Part shown: positions 63,658 to 64,000 of the stretch, piece after piece
Layout: each line of letters starts with the position of its first letter
How positions within the stretch are numbered: the first letter of the stretch is position 1
Origin: Cryoendolithus antarcticus
Taxonomy: Eukaryota > Ascomycota > Dothideomycetes > Cladosporiales > Cladosporiaceae
Assembly: GCA_002077065.1 (NCBI GenBank)
Contig: NAJO01000048.1
Coordinates: 1 to 64,000, forward strand
Direction of reading: 5' to 3'
Length of the DNA: 64,000 nt
The notes under the pieces: model-generated
Told to the model about the DNA's origin: nothing
Databases searched by the model: none
The model's input: the letters and a program-made list of their open reading frames with translations, nothing else
Program-made: the position numbers and the translations under genes

Positions 63658-64000
63658 ATGGCTGCCTCTGCAATGCTCAAGAGTCGGGTGCGGCGGCCAT
63701 CATATCTGAAGAAGCTTGTGGCACACGATGACATCCCTTCGTTGATTGAGCACTTTCCCCACGGTGCATACGTGTGAGCGATAGCCCCTTTGCCCGCGAA
63801 GATACATGTACACCTGCTGATGCCCTTCAAGAGGATGGAGTGGCTTCACAGGCGTAGGCTACCCCAAGAAAATACCCACAATGCTAGCCGACCACGTCGA
63901 AGCCAACAACCTCCAAGGCAAGCTCAAGTACAACCTCTTCGTCGGTGCCTCGTCAGGCGCCGAGACAGAGAACCGCTGGGCTCGTAACAATATGATCGAG
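63658..64000 (+). CDS. ACH1: Acetyl-CoA hydrolase / CoA-transferase, N-terminal part (cut by window end)
   Basis: Exon 1 is 63,658-63,773 and exon 2 starts at 63,832 and runs off the window; the 58-nt intron uses GTGAGC and TTCAAG. The joined product reads [58 protein letters not shown] and [18 protein letters not shown]. This is the N-terminus of the Ach1 family, mitochondrial enzymes that move CoA between acetate, succinate or propionate and their CoA esters. The Arg-rich start is consistent with a mitochondrial targeting peptide. The catalytic Glu lies beyond the window. Splicing is needed to recover the [12 protein letters not shown] motif, which supports the intron. Confidence 0.93.

Overview
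The window is the left end of a chromosome of a filamentous ascomycete. It opens with 16 copies of the TTAGGG-type telomere repeat, read here as CCCTAA. It carries repeats mutated in the RIP style, with CpA and TpG converted to TpA, and genes with few short GT-AG introns (mostly 50-70 nt). Gene content (HET domain, NBR1-type receptor, DUF1772, Barentsz, GYF, SPF1) fits Pezizomycotina; a Dothideomycete (Capnodiales/Mycosphaerellales-like) is my best guess, but that is inference.

Layout. 1-98 is telomere. 99 to about 2,480 is a RIP-degraded subtelomeric block whose first 540 bases still read, through stop codons, as the integrase C-terminus and chromodomain of a Ty3/Gypsy chromovirus. About 2,480-6,700 has normal composition but no convincing gene; it holds a decayed minisatellite of about 25-bp period (4,616-5,010). 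6,796-12,914 (minus) is a giant Ser/Thr/Val/Pro-rich secreted repeat protein with one frame break. 14,342-15,245 is a broken gene of the NOV/sacsin-like HSP90-type ATPase family. From 15.9 kb onward the sequence is ordinary gene-dense core chromosome.

Core genes in order: Btz/CASC3-like RNA-binding protein; NBR1-type autophagy receptor; alpha/beta hydrolase; orphan 346-aa protein; CMD-family protein and a divergent lactonase-type metallo-beta-lactamase; MAK32-like PfkB protein; adenylate cyclase-associated protein (CAP/Srv2); UIM protein with an N-terminal membrane segment; seven-segment membrane protein; TPR-SET protein; SPF1-type P5A ATPase; HET-domain gene; HAD pyrimidine 5'-nucleotidase-like protein; 911-aa disordered protein; KH-domain protein; GYF-domain protein; BTB protein; DUF1772 protein; and the start of acetyl-CoA hydrolase (ACH1), cut by the window end. 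Several are housekeeping functions: mRNA fate (Btz, KH, GYF), ER quality control (SPF1), actin turnover (CAP) and selective autophagy (NBR1).

A second accessory pocket sits at about 42.9-46.4 kb. The HET gene lies there between two RIP-mutated islands and has one in-frame TAG that may be a RIP mutation or a leaky stop. The most interesting leads are this HET stop, two alternative N-termini of CAP, a possible spliced membrane anchor on the giant subtelomeric protein, the telomere abutting a truncated chromovirus, and the decayed minisatellite. I found no tRNA, rRNA or CRISPR.
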